64,000 nt of DNA from Primula veris. Lineage: Eukaryota > Streptophyta > Magnoliopsida > Ericales > Primulaceae. A model generated the notes under the pieces. The model worked only from the letters and a program-made list of their open reading frames with translations, was not told the origin of the DNA and did not search any database. This document shows positions 46,920-59,332 of the stretch, in pieces. Within the stretch, counting starts at the first letter, position 1, and each line of letters begins with the position of its first letter. The stretch lies in NCBI GenBank assembly GCA_963682055.1, contig OY821746.1, positions 29,330,481 to 29,394,480 on the forward strand, given 5' to 3'. Position numbers and translations under genes: made by a program.

Positions 46920-48240
46920 ATTTGACCCTTATGCATTTTTTATGCACTTCTTATTATTAACTCGTATGCATTTTTTATTCACTTTTATTGACTCGTATGT
47001 ACTATTTATTCATATTTTATTGTCTCGTAAGCATTTTTATGCAATTTTATTTACTCGTATGCTCTTTTTATTGACTTTTATGCATATTTTATACACTATA
47101 AACTCAACGTTATACACTTTATTATGCACTTTAATGAATTTTATGCACTTTAATTGTTGTTGTTTTTTTTATGTTTTTTTTTGGTCGATTTTTTTACATT
47201 TTTTTATTATTTATTTATACGTTTTTCCTCTTTTTTTATTTTTATTTTTAAAATTTTGATTATTTTTTAATGTAGTGAAATTTATACACTTTAAACTCTA
47301 CGTTATGCACTTTATTATTCATTTTAGTGAAATTTATGCAATATATTATGCACTTTAGTGAAATTTATTATGCAATTGATTGAACTTTATGCATTATGCA
47401 CGCGTATGCAATTTTATTGATCTTTTATACACTCGTATGCACTTTTAATGCATTTTTATGCACTGTGCACTTTTAATGCACACGTATACACGTTTTATGC
47501 CCTTTTATTGATCCGTATGCATTTTTTATAAACTTTCTATTGACCCGCATGATTTTCTTCTTCTTGATTTTATTTATTTCGGATTTTTTCGATTTTTTGA
47601 TATTTTTTTTGGATAAACAATTTTTTTGTGAAAAAACTATTTTTTTTGTGTGAAAAAACTAATTTTTTTTTGTAAAAAAATGTTGATTTTTTTTTTTTAA
47701 TTTTTAAACGTGTTTTGTAAAAAAAATTATTTTTTTCATATGTATGCACTCGTATACACTTTTTATTGACACGTATACACTTTTATGCAACTCTATGCCC
47801 TTTTTATATAGTTTATATACACCTTTTATGCACTTTTTATATATTTTTTATACAATTTGTATGCAATTTTAATCGATCCGTATGCACTTTTATGCATTTG
47901 TATGCGCTATTTATGCATTTTTTAAATACGTTTATGCACTTTTTAAGCATTTTTTATGCACATTTTATGCAATTATTCGACTCGCATGCACTTTTATGCA
48001 CACATATAAACTTTTTATGCACTTAATTATATGCACTTTTTATTCACTTTCTATTGATCCGTATCTACTTTTATGCATTTTTTATGCAACTTTTATTCAC
48101 TTTTAATGCACATTTTATGCATTTTATATGCACATTTTATGTATATTCTATGCACATTTTATGTATATTTTATGCACTTTTTATATACTTTTATGCATTT
48201 TTTATGCACTTTAATACATTTTTTTGATTTTTTGTGAAAA
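46920..48240. repeat. TATGCA-rich low-complexity array
   Basis: Dozens of copies of TATGCA or TATACA are joined by short T-rich spacers, often as TTTATGCACTTTTTATGCA, with interspersed GACTCGTATGCA or GATCCGTATGCA. Spacing is irregular, so this is not a simple fixed-period satellite. Long frames in it only encode repeated His/Phe/Tyr/Met and are not genes. Confidence 0.85.
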
Positions 48241-48652
48241 TTCTCTTTTTTTTGTCTAAAAACTTCTTCTTTTTTGTGAAAAAACTATTTTTTTTGGTAT
48301 GAGATAAGCTATTTTTGTGTGAAAAAAGTAAGTTTATTTTTATTTTTATGCATTTTCCCTAATTTTTGTTATTTTGAAAATATTGTTAGTTTTTTCATAT
48401 GTATTTTTTTTTTAGATTTTTAGAGAGATAATTATAGTTTTTATGTTAGAATAATGGCAAATTTGTAATTTGGTTAAATTTTAAAAAAGTGTGACTAATT
48501 TTGGCATGAAAACATTGAACTGTGACCTTTTGTGATAAAGTATTAAAAGTGTGACTAATGAGTAACTAGCACTTACTATTACTCGTCTTACCTAGATAAT
48601 TTGGGATAAGCTTACTATTTACCATTAATTACTCAGTTCTGCTTTAAGATGA

Positions 48653-49053
48653 TAAGAGCAACCGTGTCAGTATCTTTAACTATTTCATCAAATCTAACAA
48701 AATTTTATATAGTTTAAGTAACCATTTATATTTATACAAAATTCCAGCTTTTCTATTAATTTTCTTATAATAACCTTACATTATTTCTTTTTATTTGTTT
48801 ATTATCATTTAATAATCATAGCAATATTACAATCATAAAAATATGGACCCCATGATAGTTTATTACTATTATATTTATCTAGAAAATCATATACATTTCT
48901 CGTATATAAGTTGAATTTTGTGTTCCCTGAAAAATGGCATGCATCAGTAAATCATATAAATTTACTGATGTATGCCATTTTTTATACCATAATTCTCAAA
49001 TTTTAGAAAAAAATATGTTTTGAGTTACCAAATGCTAGATGCGGATGCTCTAA
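48653..49053. mobile_element. Tourist/Harbinger-like MITE with central hairpin
   Basis: A 395-bp element (48656-49050) lies between TAA duplications (48653-48655 and 49051-49053). The left end GAGCAACCGTGTC and the minus-strand right end GAGCATCCGCATC form the inverted termini expected of PIF/Harbinger MITEs. At 48930-48982 two 23-nt arms (AAAAATGGCATGCATCAGTA...) pair with one G-T type mismatch around a 7-nt loop. Confidence 0.8.
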
Positions 49054-50770
49054 CAAGAGATATTTTGATGGTTTTAGCAATGCAGCAACAAAATATGTTT
49101 AATTGTTGTTAAATTTAGCGACACTAAATTTAGCATCTCAAAATATATAAGTGTCTTGATATTTTCTTGTATAGTTTGCTATATAGCTAGATAATAGTGG
49201 AGATCAGTTGAATTCAATTTTAACTAATTACATATCGCACGGATTTATATCACCTTATTGTTACGACCTTCAAGTTCAACTTTTATCTTAGTTTTTGCGT
49301 TAAAGGTGGAATTAGTACATTTGGATGATCAGCTAAATTAAGGTTGATTCGATTTTTATTACTGTTTGGACGAGAGAAAAGTTAGAAAACTTAGCTTTCT
49401 TCTCATACTCAAAATTCTACTTATGAGATTAAAAGCTTCAGCCAAAGCGAGACCATAGTTTTTTCTTCATATGGATTTCTAAATAATGATTTTTAAAAGT
49501 TGATTTAGTAAGAATGTGGGACATATCATATTTGAAATTCAAAAGCAGTATCAATACTTTGTACGGTTAAGTCGGCAAAAACTCCAGAGCCGAAGGAGAG
49601 CCCTCGGTGTGGTGAAAGTTTCTTCGACCATTTTTTGACGGATGCAATGTATTACATAGTTTTGTGGAAAAAATTTAAACTATACCTAGTTCTTTCGTCA
49701 AAACTCAAGAGTTAGTATTCTATTTACTCATATATGCTATGAGCCTTGTGTACTGAGAAATGTGGATTCCAGGTCTCGGACAACTGTTCTCCGGCGACAA
49801 TGGCCCATGAAGGCTGTCATTTTTCTCTTTGGTTTCCTACACTAGATAAAGAAAAAAAAATACAGTAAAAAAAATTACTTACTGAATAATATAACCATTA
49901 TTCATTTTAACTTTGCTAATTTGAAATGGCAAAAAAGCAAGGGCGTGACCCCTGTATGACTAGGGGTTGTCACGGCAACCCAATAATTTTAAAAAATAAT
50001 TTTTTTTATTAATGTTTTTCATAGTAATTTATATATACGGGATTCTTACAAACTCTTAAATATTTTTTTTGGCAACCCCTCCCAAAATTATATATTGTTA
50101 GTGCAATAACATACCATAATTTTATATGTGCTGATAATATATAAGTAATACTTAAAAAATTAACATATACAATTGTGTTTATAAAATACATTTTACACCA
50201 AATTATCATGTTGACACGTAACACACATATTTAAAAAAAATTTAAAAAAATAATAATTAGAGTAGTGGTGAGTACAAATAAAATTAATAAAAGAATTTTT
50301 GGTGGTTTGATTTTAATTGAAGTGAATATACTGAAATTGTGTAATCGATATTTAATTGTTTGTATATATCTATTATTTAATATACGTTTGGTTTTTTCAA
50401 ATTTTTTTAAATATTTTCTTACATTCGTGTCTTAATATTTTTACTTGTTATATCTTAATTTTTTAAATTTAACTTTTATATCATTTGATTTTCTATTTTA
50501 TTTATTTTTTAGTCAATTTTGAAATGCTGAGTGCACGTGACATTACTATTGTGAATTTTTTTTGAAGTTTGAAAATAAAGTCGAAATTGAACGAAAAGAA
50601 AAAAAAATAGAAATCAAATACATTTTAATCAAGAAAATAAGGTAAAAAAAATGAAGAAAATGTGGTAAAAAAATAAAATAAAAAATCCAATTTTTTCGTG
50701 TTTATATTTTAAAATATATTATGTGATTTTATTAATTTTGTCACCCAACACATTTGGTTATGTTTACGTC
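49054..50770. other. AT-rich intergenic DNA
   Basis: No gene is visible. A frame at 50009-50224 (minus) has no recognisable motif. Confidence 0.5.
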
Positions 50771-50773
50771 CCT

Positions 50774-50826
50774 CTTTAAATAAATAAATAAATAAATAAA
50801 TAAAATAATAAAAAAATAAATAAATT
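50774..50826. repeat. (AAAT)n microsatellite
   Basis: Tandem AAAT units with a few interruptions. Confidence 0.85.
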
Positions 50827-51345
50827 GGGAAGGTGGATACACCTAAGATTCCCGTTCACTGGTGATAAAAGAAAAGTCTTGTCAACTCAAAGAAGTACGA
50901 CCCTAGCCTCATCCCTCACTCATCAATCATCATACACTACCATTATGTTATATGTTTTTTGTTCTTCTTTTAATTACAAAATCCTATTTCTTGTCCAATC
51001 AATGCCTCTCTTCCCTTTTCCCATGCGCTTTTTTCGTAACACAGACAACTAGTGTTAGTATGCTTTTTAAAACGGAATAAAGGAAAGAATACTTAATAAA
51101 TTTATAGTGTACTTGATGTGTTACACCTATTTAATAAGTACAACTTAAGTACAAATTTTTTAAGTTTTAAGAACGATACTTATCAAAATTGCGGATGTGG
51201 AGGTGCTCCGATACTTTAAAATGATTCAATGTTGGCCTTTAGATTAAAGATCTAATGTCAAAGTTTGTTAAAATATACAAACTAAACCCAAAGTATACCA
51301 TATAAATCCCTACCCTCATTATTATTCCTAAATCATACCCAATTA
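50827..51345. other. Intergenic DNA
   Basis: No supportable gene is visible. The frame at 50825-51052 is not recognisable. Confidence 0.45.
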
Positions 51346-51544
51346 TCTATTACTACTTCTGGGTAAAAAATCCGTAAATCCGTCATGTAACCCAACCTGT
51401 ATGGATTGGGACGGGTTGGAATGAGTTGAATGTCAAAAAAAAATCAATCCGCCCCGCCCCAATCCGCTATATATTTTACGGGTTGGGTTAGGGTTGAGGT
51501 TCACAAACCGCGGGTTAATCCGTTCCAATCCGTTTCAACCCGCA

Positions 51545-51575
<31 letters not shown>

Positions 51576-51973
51576 GTATTTTAATATATCAACCTTTAAT
51601 TATTGTTATATTTTAATTTTATTACTTGTTCGTGAATATTCTAAATGTATTTTGATTGGCTTTAATTTATATTTCTGTTTGAAATATTCAATTTATTTTA
51701 AAAAATTTATTGATTATGCAAACTATGAAAAATAAAACACAAAAATAAAAATATAAGAATCAATGTAAATCCAACCCGTCCTAACCCGTAATTTATTTTG
51801 CGGGTTGGATTTGGTTGTGTTGGGGTTTTAATTGTAACGGGTTGGATTGGGTTGGGTTGATATTTAAATTTCATCAATCCGTCTCAATCCGCCCCGTCAC
51901 TTATTTTACGAGTTGGGTTAGAATTGAAACAAATCCGCCATAATCCGCCCCCGTACCCACCTCTATCTATTAC
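51346..51973. mobile_element. hAT-like MITE with perfect 8-bp TSD
   Basis: The 612-bp element (51354-51965) is flanked by TCTATTAC at 51346-51353 and 51966-51973. The left end TACTTCTGGGTAAAAAATCC and the minus-strand right end TAGAGGTGGGTACGGGGGCG match hAT-type termini. Its two halves are rich in inverted AACCCG/CGGGTT and AATCCG words, and a (TA)n run sits at the centre (about 51545-51572). It has no coding capacity. Confidence 0.8.
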
Positions 51974-52216
51974 CCACACACCACAATCAAAGCCCCCATT
52001 CCATGACTGACAAAATTAATAATGAAAAATAAATGTTCTTGTTTCATTAGTTATTAAACCTCTACAAAGGAATAAAAAACTTGTAACCCATTCAGAGAAT
52101 AGGAGAAAACAAAAATTCTATAAAATAAATTCACCCGAACATACATAATTCAATCAAAACAAAACGAAAATAAAAATTTTGGCAATTTTGCAAAAACTGT
52201 TGAAAGTTAATTTGTT

Positions 52217-52453
52217 TGTAGGTCTCGGCGAAAAACCGAACCGAAAAAAACCGAAACTACCGAAAAAAATTCGGGTCGGTTTCGGTTTTCAATAAAATCG
52301 AACCGAAAAAGACCGAAAAATAACCGAAACTGGACCGAAAAAACCGGTTCGGTCCAAAAAATAAAAAGACCGAAACCGGAAAAAAACAAACCGAAAAATA
52401 TGCTCGGTTTCGGTTTTGTCAAAAACCGAACCGGATCGAACAGAGCCCTACTT
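52217..52453. mobile_element. hAT-like foldback MITE
   Basis: The left end GTAGGTCTCGGCGAAAAACC and the minus-strand right end GTAGGGCTCTGTTCGATCCG bound a segment made of CCGAAA, ACCGAACC and GGTTTCGG words that folds on itself. No target duplication could be matched. Elements of this kind are common non-autonomous hAT members in plants. Confidence 0.5.
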
Positions 52454-52459
52454 AAGAGC

Positions 52460-53340
52460 AGTAGAATTGATTTGTGAGGAGAAAGAGGGGGGGGGGGAAA
52501 TGACAAGAAAAAGGAGAAATAATAGACCAGATCCAATGGTTCAAAAAATATCATTTTATGTTACAATAAAAAACTTTATTGGTTTGTGATATGAATTTTT
52601 TTGCACTATATATATTTAGTTTTTGAAGAAAAAAAAACTGAAATATAGGAACTAGTTAGTTTTCTGCCAGTCAAAAATACACCTAGTTTGTAAACAGTTG
52701 ATCCCAAATAAAAGAGAACGGGTAGAATTCATGATTTTACTGTATGGAATAGAAATTAATTTGTAATCGTAACTATGCATCTATAATTCATCAGATGCAT
52801 GTTTGCCTAGGATACAAATAACCGAGTGTAGATGAACAAGCTCGTGTAAGGCTCATCAAAAACTCGATTGTTGATAGTTTATTTACTTATGGATTATGAA
52901 CTAAGCCTGAATAAATATATTTATGTTTTGGAGAGAATAATTTGTTTTTATCATATCTTTATCATGGCTAATATGTAAATAATTATAAAATATAATGCAC
53001 ACGAACAATAATTTTTATGAGGCACAAGATTAATACACACTCATTGGTCTGTGTAGTTTTTGTACCATAAACATAGACCATTTATATGTATTTGTTGGGG
53101 GGGTGGGTGGGTGGTTGGTGTTTCATGTTTAAGATTAGATACATTTTAATTTATAAAATAAAAAAATAACACTTCTCTTAATTCTCTCCATATTCTTCGA
53201 AATAACTATTGCTATTTTTTTTAAAGATCAAAAGACAATAATATTCCAAAAAGTTTAGAAAATAGAAAACTTATAAAAAGATAAAGACTTATAAAGAAAA
53301 ATCTAGAATTTTTTTTTAGATTTATAAATAAAACATATAG
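52460..53340. other. AT-rich intergenic DNA
   Basis: Nothing recognisable is present apart from a short GGGTGGGTGGG run at about 53099. Confidence 0.5.
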
Positions 53341-53344
53341 AGAA

Positions 53345-53775
53345 AACATATAACATCATATAGAATCAAACTAACAAATAAAAAATCAAGAATAATGATA
53401 AATGAGTATCATATAGCATCAATGAAAAAATAATTATAGCATTTTAGAGCAACATAATATCATAGAGAATAAAAAAAACAAATAAAAAATCAAGGGCAAT
53501 GATAAGAGAATCGTATAGCATATAGAAAAAATATTAGAGCATTTTGGAGCAACATATAGCATAATCGAGAATTAAACAAACAAATTAAAAACCAAGAACA
53601 ATAATAAGTGGGCATTGTATAACATCAATGAAAAAAATATTAGAGCATTTTAGAACAACATATAGCATCATAAATAATTAAACAAACAAATAAAAAATCA
53701 AAGAACAATGAAAAGTGAGCATCATATAGGATCAATAAAAAAAATATTAGAATATTTTAGAACAACATATACGTA
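53345..53775. repeat. Tandem repeat of about 105 bp, four copies
   Basis: Each unit contains AACAAATAAAAAATCAAG, then ACAATGATAAGTGAGCATCA-like, TATAGCATCAATGAAAAAA and TATTAGAGCATTTTAGA. Units start near 53355, 53455, 53565 and 53660. A weaker fifth copy lies at about 53980-54050. Confidence 0.75.
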
Positions 53776-53779
53776 TAAT

Positions 53780-54411
53780 ACGAGTAAAACTTGATAATTT
53801 TTACTGGGAAACTAAATTAAAAAAACAAACACACAATACACTAAAAACTAAAATAAAAATAGAAACGTTATACAAAAAAACACAAAGCAACACAAAACAA
53901 ATTAGGGAGATAAAAAAAAGCATCATGGAGCATCAAACGTTAGAAACGGGAAATAATATAGATAATGGAGGATGATCAACTATAAAAACATCGTATAGTA
54001 TCAATGGAAAAATTATTAGAACATTTTAGAACAGCATATAGTATAAGACGAGTAAAAATAACAACATTAAAGAAAATAAATATTAATTAAGAATCAAATT
54101 AGAAAAATAAATATAAATAAAATATATTATATAGTATTGAGAGAACAAAAGGAAGGAGAGGGGGGATGAAGTTTACGTTAGAAAGTTTAGAGTTTGAGAG
54201 AGGAATGCAGGGGAGAAAGATAAGTAATAGTTTAAAATATGGCTGAATATGTATAAAGATTTTTAGATTGTTTAAATAATAATTAGTTAATTAGGAGAGG
54301 GAGCAGGTTTGTTCAAGGCTATATTCGTACTAAATATGTATAAATATTTTTAGATTGTTTTTTTACTAAATAAGATACTAGAAACGTATTAAATGAAAGT
54401 TTTCCCAACAA
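53780..54411. other. AT-rich intergenic DNA
   Basis: No gene is visible. Confidence 0.5.
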
Positions 54412-54813
54412 AAAAAAAAGAATACTAGAGATCAAAATTTAGAGACCAAATCAAATTCGGTCTCTAAATAATATAATTAGGGACCAATTTCTCTTTTGGT
54501 TTTTAAAGATACATATTTAGACAATAAAATATATTTTTATGCCCTTAAATCTATGCATTTAGGGACAAAAAAAAATGGTTACTAAAGAAAATTTAGTACC
54601 AACATTAAGAGGCTAAGTTATTATGTTTCTAAACATATTTTAAGACAAATTAATTTTGTCTTTATATGTTGGTACCGGATTGTTTTTAGGGACCAATTTT
54701 AATATATTTGGTCTCGATTTAGCTAATAAAAATTTATCTTCATCTGTCATTTAGAGACCGATTTATATGTTGTCTCTAACTTTTGGTCCCCAAAACTTTT
54801 ATTTCCTGTAGTG
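54412..54813. mobile_element. CACTA-like element (right end clear)
   Basis: The right end reads CACTACAGGAAATAAAAG on the minus strand. The interior has repeated TAGAGACC, GGTCTCTAA and AGGGACCAA words in both directions, the usual subterminal repeats of En/Spm elements. The left terminus is not clear (perhaps near ATACTAGAGATC at about 54423), and no 3-bp TSD is established. Confidence 0.55.
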
Positions 54814-55540
54814 ATTACTTAATTATTATTTGTGTATACAATTTAGTTAAGTCGTTTCAAATAAAAATTAGTTAAGTAAATATATTTTACCGAACAAATG
54901 AAAATCATGTTCCCAGTTTACTCGTTTGTAAACAAGATTGTAAACGTGATTGTTATTTGTGTATCATGTTCCCAGTTTACTCGTTTTTCGAGCAGGTTTT
55001 TAAGGCTCGTTTAATAAACTAGCTGAGTTTGAACAAAACTGGGCTCTATTTGGCTCGTCTGCAGCGCTAGTTTTGCACAGTATCAATATTTATTAATTTT
55101 TTTAAAGTAGAGGAAACCCGCTAATCTTATTAAGAAAAAGGAAATTGGGGCAAAGGACCTTATTAGAGCAAAGTAGATGATCGAAAGACGAGTTAAAAGC
55201 AGGACTTAATTTGAAATACCATATAAACTTTATAGCCTGTCAAGAAAGTAGATCCTCAAGACACAGGATGTTTTTTCTTTTCTTTTTTTCTTATTTTACT
55301 AACAAATCACAACAACGCTTCTGATTAATTGACCAACACCCTTTTTGGAAATCATTCAAGATAATATTCTACAACTACCTTCAAATTATATATGACCAAT
55401 TTCTCGTAAGAATTCTTTGCTTTGCAGTTGTAGCGATCCATTAAGTGGATATTGGCATGGCTTGGGCAGTAATCGACGTTAAATGAAGCGAAAGATCCTC
55501 TCAAACTGTTGATTTCTGTACACATAGAGTTACTCTAATT
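54814..55540. other. AT-rich intergenic DNA
   Basis: Nothing recognisable is present. Confidence 0.45.
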
Positions 55541-55549
55541 TGGGTTTTC

Positions 55550-55660
55550 TTTTGAATGATCAGGTCGACTGCAAGTTTCGCGTCCGAATCTACCATTACC
55601 TTATCGAAAGCAGTAGTTTTTGCTAGAGAAACCGCTTTGTCACTTCAATGGTTATACCTT
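55550..55660 (-). pseudogene. Short RNase H domain remnant
   Basis: One minus-strand frame reads AVSLAKTTAFDKVMVDSDAK and on to LAVDLI. This matches the third-aspartate region of plant RNase H-type domains (VDSDA). Stops follow within 100 bp. It is probably the tail of a LINE ORF2 whose other piece may be the remnant at 57660-57870. Confidence 0.4.
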
Positions 55661-57225
55661 CTAAAGGCTGTTCGGAGCAATGGTTGAGTAACACTTAACC
55701 CATATCATCTGGAATATTAACTATGACATAACTGTTGTCGATTTTAACTATTGAGTTATTGGTATAAATTACTGAAATTAATAAACAACAAATCATATAT
55801 AAAAAAAAGGGAATAATAAATAATGCAATAAACAAACTTACACGGGTTACCAAATTTATGGCAACAAATTACTCTGAATCGAGTACAAAACTCTCTCGTT
55901 AAAACTTTGCCCCCAATGACTTTCGGGTTTTTACGGACGAGTTTCCCAAGTTACAACGGGTGTCGCGATTAATAGGAATGCACAAATCAATCGCACGGAA
56001 AACCAGGATGGTATTTGCACTTTCTAACACTCACAAATGCTATAAAAATAAATGCAGTATTTTGTAGAGATTTTGTATGTATGAATAATATTTTTCACAA
56101 TATATGGGCTATATATATACTAGGAAACCAAGGTACGCGATGCGTGCAATTAATTTCGTTTTTTGATTGCTTAAAAAACGTGATAGAAGAAGAGAGAGTG
56201 ATGGTATTGTATGGAGAATGAAAGTTTTTTTGAAAGTGATACCGGAAGTTATTAACGTATGGCAGTTTATTTTTTAGGCAATTGTTTTTTGCTGTAATTT
56301 GATTAATTAATAAGGTTAGTTTGTAAATATTTGTTTCAAGTATTTACAAAAGAAATTGACATAAACTAATAGTATATATAGTGTCATTTGTATCTTTTCA
56401 AAACAATACAACCATTCACTGTTGGAATTGTTTCATTTGGGTGTGTAACTGCAATGTTTGAAACATTGGTATCGTTTTGTATTATTTTATAAGTATAAAA
56501 GTATATTTTTTTATAGAGGTAGAAAAATATATTTTTTATGTTTACTTTTAAGTATGTAAATGTTGTTTGGTGAACTTTATAAAAGTATAATTTTCAAGTA
56601 AAATATTGTTTGATAGAAAACTCTGTATTTTTACTTTTTTTAAATAAAATACTAATATATATTATTTTCTTTTATCTTATTTTTACCATTTTCAACCAAT
56701 TATATGAATAGAAACAAGAATGGTTTATTTCTAATTTGAATTGAAGTTTTTTTCCCTAAAGAATATCAAAGTACAATCGGGAAGAAAAGTGTTGTTTAAC
56801 GTCAGTGACAAATTTTTATACAATAAATTACGTCTCTTCAATATTTATATGAATTTTATTAGTATTATTTAGTGTTTGAAGTCTATAAAGAATTCAACTG
56901 GAAAGTGCAAACACAAATACCCACCAATGGTAGGTGTTCATTACAAATCCTTCATATTCAATTATTTATTGTTGTAACTTGGAAAAAAGAGCAATAATAA
57001 ACACAGATTAATTTAAAGTGATACTACAAGAGATATAAACAGTAACTTATTTGATACTTTTCAATAAGTATAATTTTACCTATTTTACTTTTATTTAACT
57101 TTACTTTTTATGAGCTACCAAAACATCCTTTCAATTTCTATACTTATAAATAAATATAAGTAAAAAATAGAGTGTACCAAACAAGGCCACGGTTAACCAT
57201 TTTAATTCACTCGTAACATTGGCAC
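55661..57225. other. AT-rich intergenic DNA
   Basis: No gene is visible. The frame at 56015-56221 is not recognisable. Confidence 0.45.
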
Positions 57226-57281
57226 AAAGTAGCAAATTGCCACATTTCAAAAAAAAAAAAAAAAGTAGCAAATTGCCACAT
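57226..57281. mobile_element. Poly(A)-only retro-insertion with 20-bp TSD
   Basis: The 20-mer AAAGTAGCAAATTGCCACAT occurs at 57226-57245 and 57262-57281, and only TTC and 13 A lie between. This is what a LINE-driven insertion would leave if almost all of the copied RNA except its tail were lost. Confidence 0.6.
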
Positions 57282-57659
57282 GGCAATGTCCAGGAGATAG
57301 AAACTACATCTTTAATAATCTTTTTCTATATCAAATTAATAAGAAGGACCTATTTGTTATAAACAATAGTACATGTTTTAACCATTAGTTTCTCTCATTT
57401 CTTCTTTTCTCAATCCTTCCAATATGGAGTAACATTTTAACATTCCCAGATATGTTACACACATATTTACCCAACTATATTTGTCTCGTTACAAGACCAA
57501 TTTTAATTCATAATATACATTTTTTCCAACAATAACTGATTTTTTTCTCGGAATCACAGTCACAATTGGTCTCCCCATTCCCTCTATAGGAAGGACATCA
57601 CCGAACAACTTTTCCCCGAATGAGAAGGACCTGAGTTGCTAGCACGTCCTTTTGCATTT

Positions 57660-57870
57660 TCCTGATCCTGTAAAAATTTATAACCAATTTGAATTACTAG
57701 ATTGGAGGTTTGTTTCAAACATGAAAACATTTTGTTCCTTCCAAGTAAGCCAACAAGTAGTAAACAGCCACAAAGACAGTTCCGAAAATTTCGCGGCACA
57801 AAGGAATTCAGGCTCTACATTTCCATTCTCCAAGAACCCTATTTCTTGCGCAAAATAGATCCACGTATAA
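57660..57870 (-). pseudogene. LINE ORF2 remnant (zf-RVT-like region)
   Basis: A minus-strand frame reads WIYFAQEIGFLENGN, then AAKFSELSLWLFTTCWLTWK and EQNVFMFE. The ELSLWLFTTCWLTWKEQN pattern is the conserved stretch after the reverse transcriptase in plant LINEs. Stops and frameshifts follow, so it is dead. Confidence 0.45.
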
Positions 57871-59332
57871 GAATCCGCACGTGTATGTTCCCATCATTTG
57901 GGCTATTGATTTACACGACCAGCTACCCACAAACACACTTCTCCATCTCGAGCGGTTGAGAGAAATTAAATCAATTAGAGTATATTCTACGTATTCCTTC
58001 AACCTTATATTCTACTCCTACAGCCACAAGCAACTGAAACCAAGTTGCAACTGACAGAACACAAAAACTTCTTATACACCACATCAAAGATTCATCTTAT
58101 TAAACATAAACTTCTTGTCCAAACTCGGAATTTCCATGTCAAAATTGAACTTATCACATACTAGATACCTTCCAACTTAATTTCAACCACAGTGCACAGT
58201 AGAAGTGTTGAATCTATAAAAACAAAAAGAAATTGTAGAATCTAATAACTACTTAGCCCGTCTTTAGAATCTAATAATTGCTAAAAGAACACTGAAATTT
58301 TCCAGAATTATGGAGTTCAATAATAACCGTAGGATTTTCAATGGTTATTTTAAAGGAGGATATAAGAACTCTTATTGTTATTTTCCCACTATTTTGAACA
58401 CCATTTCCTTTCCATTTTTGTTTTTTACCTGATTTTGTCGAACCATCATCGTCATCAGAATGTAACCCGGTAGCCCTCTTGGTCACAATTTTAGTTCTAC
58501 AACTACGTTTTCGTTGTGAATGCTGGGATCCACTTGAATACCAGAATAGATATATACACCTTTGCGATCGCAATAACTTCTTATTTATATGTTATAGTCT
58601 ATAACTGCAACTGAGATGGTAGCCTTTAAATCTAAAGAGTTGATTAACTTGCTTATCCCCTCTTATGTACGTAGGTCGGTCATGTGAAAACTTCCCTACA
58701 TTAATTGTATATTTGTAGTGGTTCTGATAGACTCGCAACCTCCTCCCTCTTAAGTACTAAATAATCGTTTTTCCTTAAATTGGCCACTACCATTACAAAG
58801 GATTTTGTGATAGGATGCTTAGGCATCAATTAGGATTTTTTGTATGTAAATTTGAGTTTACAACCCCCACTGTGAGGGCTCATTGATCTACCATGCCGGC
58901 GGGGGCTAATTTTTTTTTAATATGTTCTCCATATAAGATATTGCCATCAGAAAAAAGGTTATGGAATACACATTTATACCTTGGTAATTAATATCAGGGT
59001 TATGTGGTGATGGTTTCCGTTTCTTTTTTGTATAACATCTGGTCAAAATATAAATTTTCCAATTTAACTATACTCCGTCCCATCTCATACGGGCAAAATA
59101 AGAAGATATGAAGACTGTCAATTCTGAATTATTCAGTAGTAGCTAGGCTAGTAGCTACTAATTAGAAATACCAACACAATACTCTATACTGGGAAAGAAA
59201 GAAGTGAGAGTAACAACTTTGGACGTATATATTCCTTCAAGAAATGATGACCTCTTTTTTAGTTTTTCTTCATTTCTGGATATGAGAAAAGTGTGATTTC
59301 ATTGTTGTACATGGAAAATAATTACCGAACTA
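57871..59332. other. Intergenic DNA
   Basis: A minus-strand frame at 58271-58573 (basic, with SDDDDGS) is not recognisable and may be chance. No gene is called. Confidence 0.4.

Larger units (their letters stand above)
46134..48581. mobile_element. Mutator-like non-autonomous element filled with TATGCA repeats
   Basis: The 9-bp TTACTATTA occurs at 46134-46142 and 48573-48581. Just inside, about 100 bp form diverged terminal inverted repeats: left TTATGCCAAATTAGTCACAT (about 46207), right, on the minus strand, CATGCCAAAATTAGTCACAC. The outer word ATTAGTC is also mirrored. A 9-bp duplication with long inverted ends is the Mutator pattern. Inside lie a CT microsatellite, a GC-richer patch with CATCGGAG words, and about 1.4 kb of TATGCA/TTTT low-complexity sequence. 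There is no transposase. Confidence 0.6.

Noticed and set aside
46837..48106. Long plus-strand frames in the TATGCA region
   Set aside because: The peptides are only repeats of His, Phe, Tyr and Met produced by TATGCA/TTTT sequence. No gene signal.
58271..58573. 100-codon minus-strand basic frame with a possible donor at CAG/GTAAAA
   Set aside because: No recognisable domain and no partner exon found.
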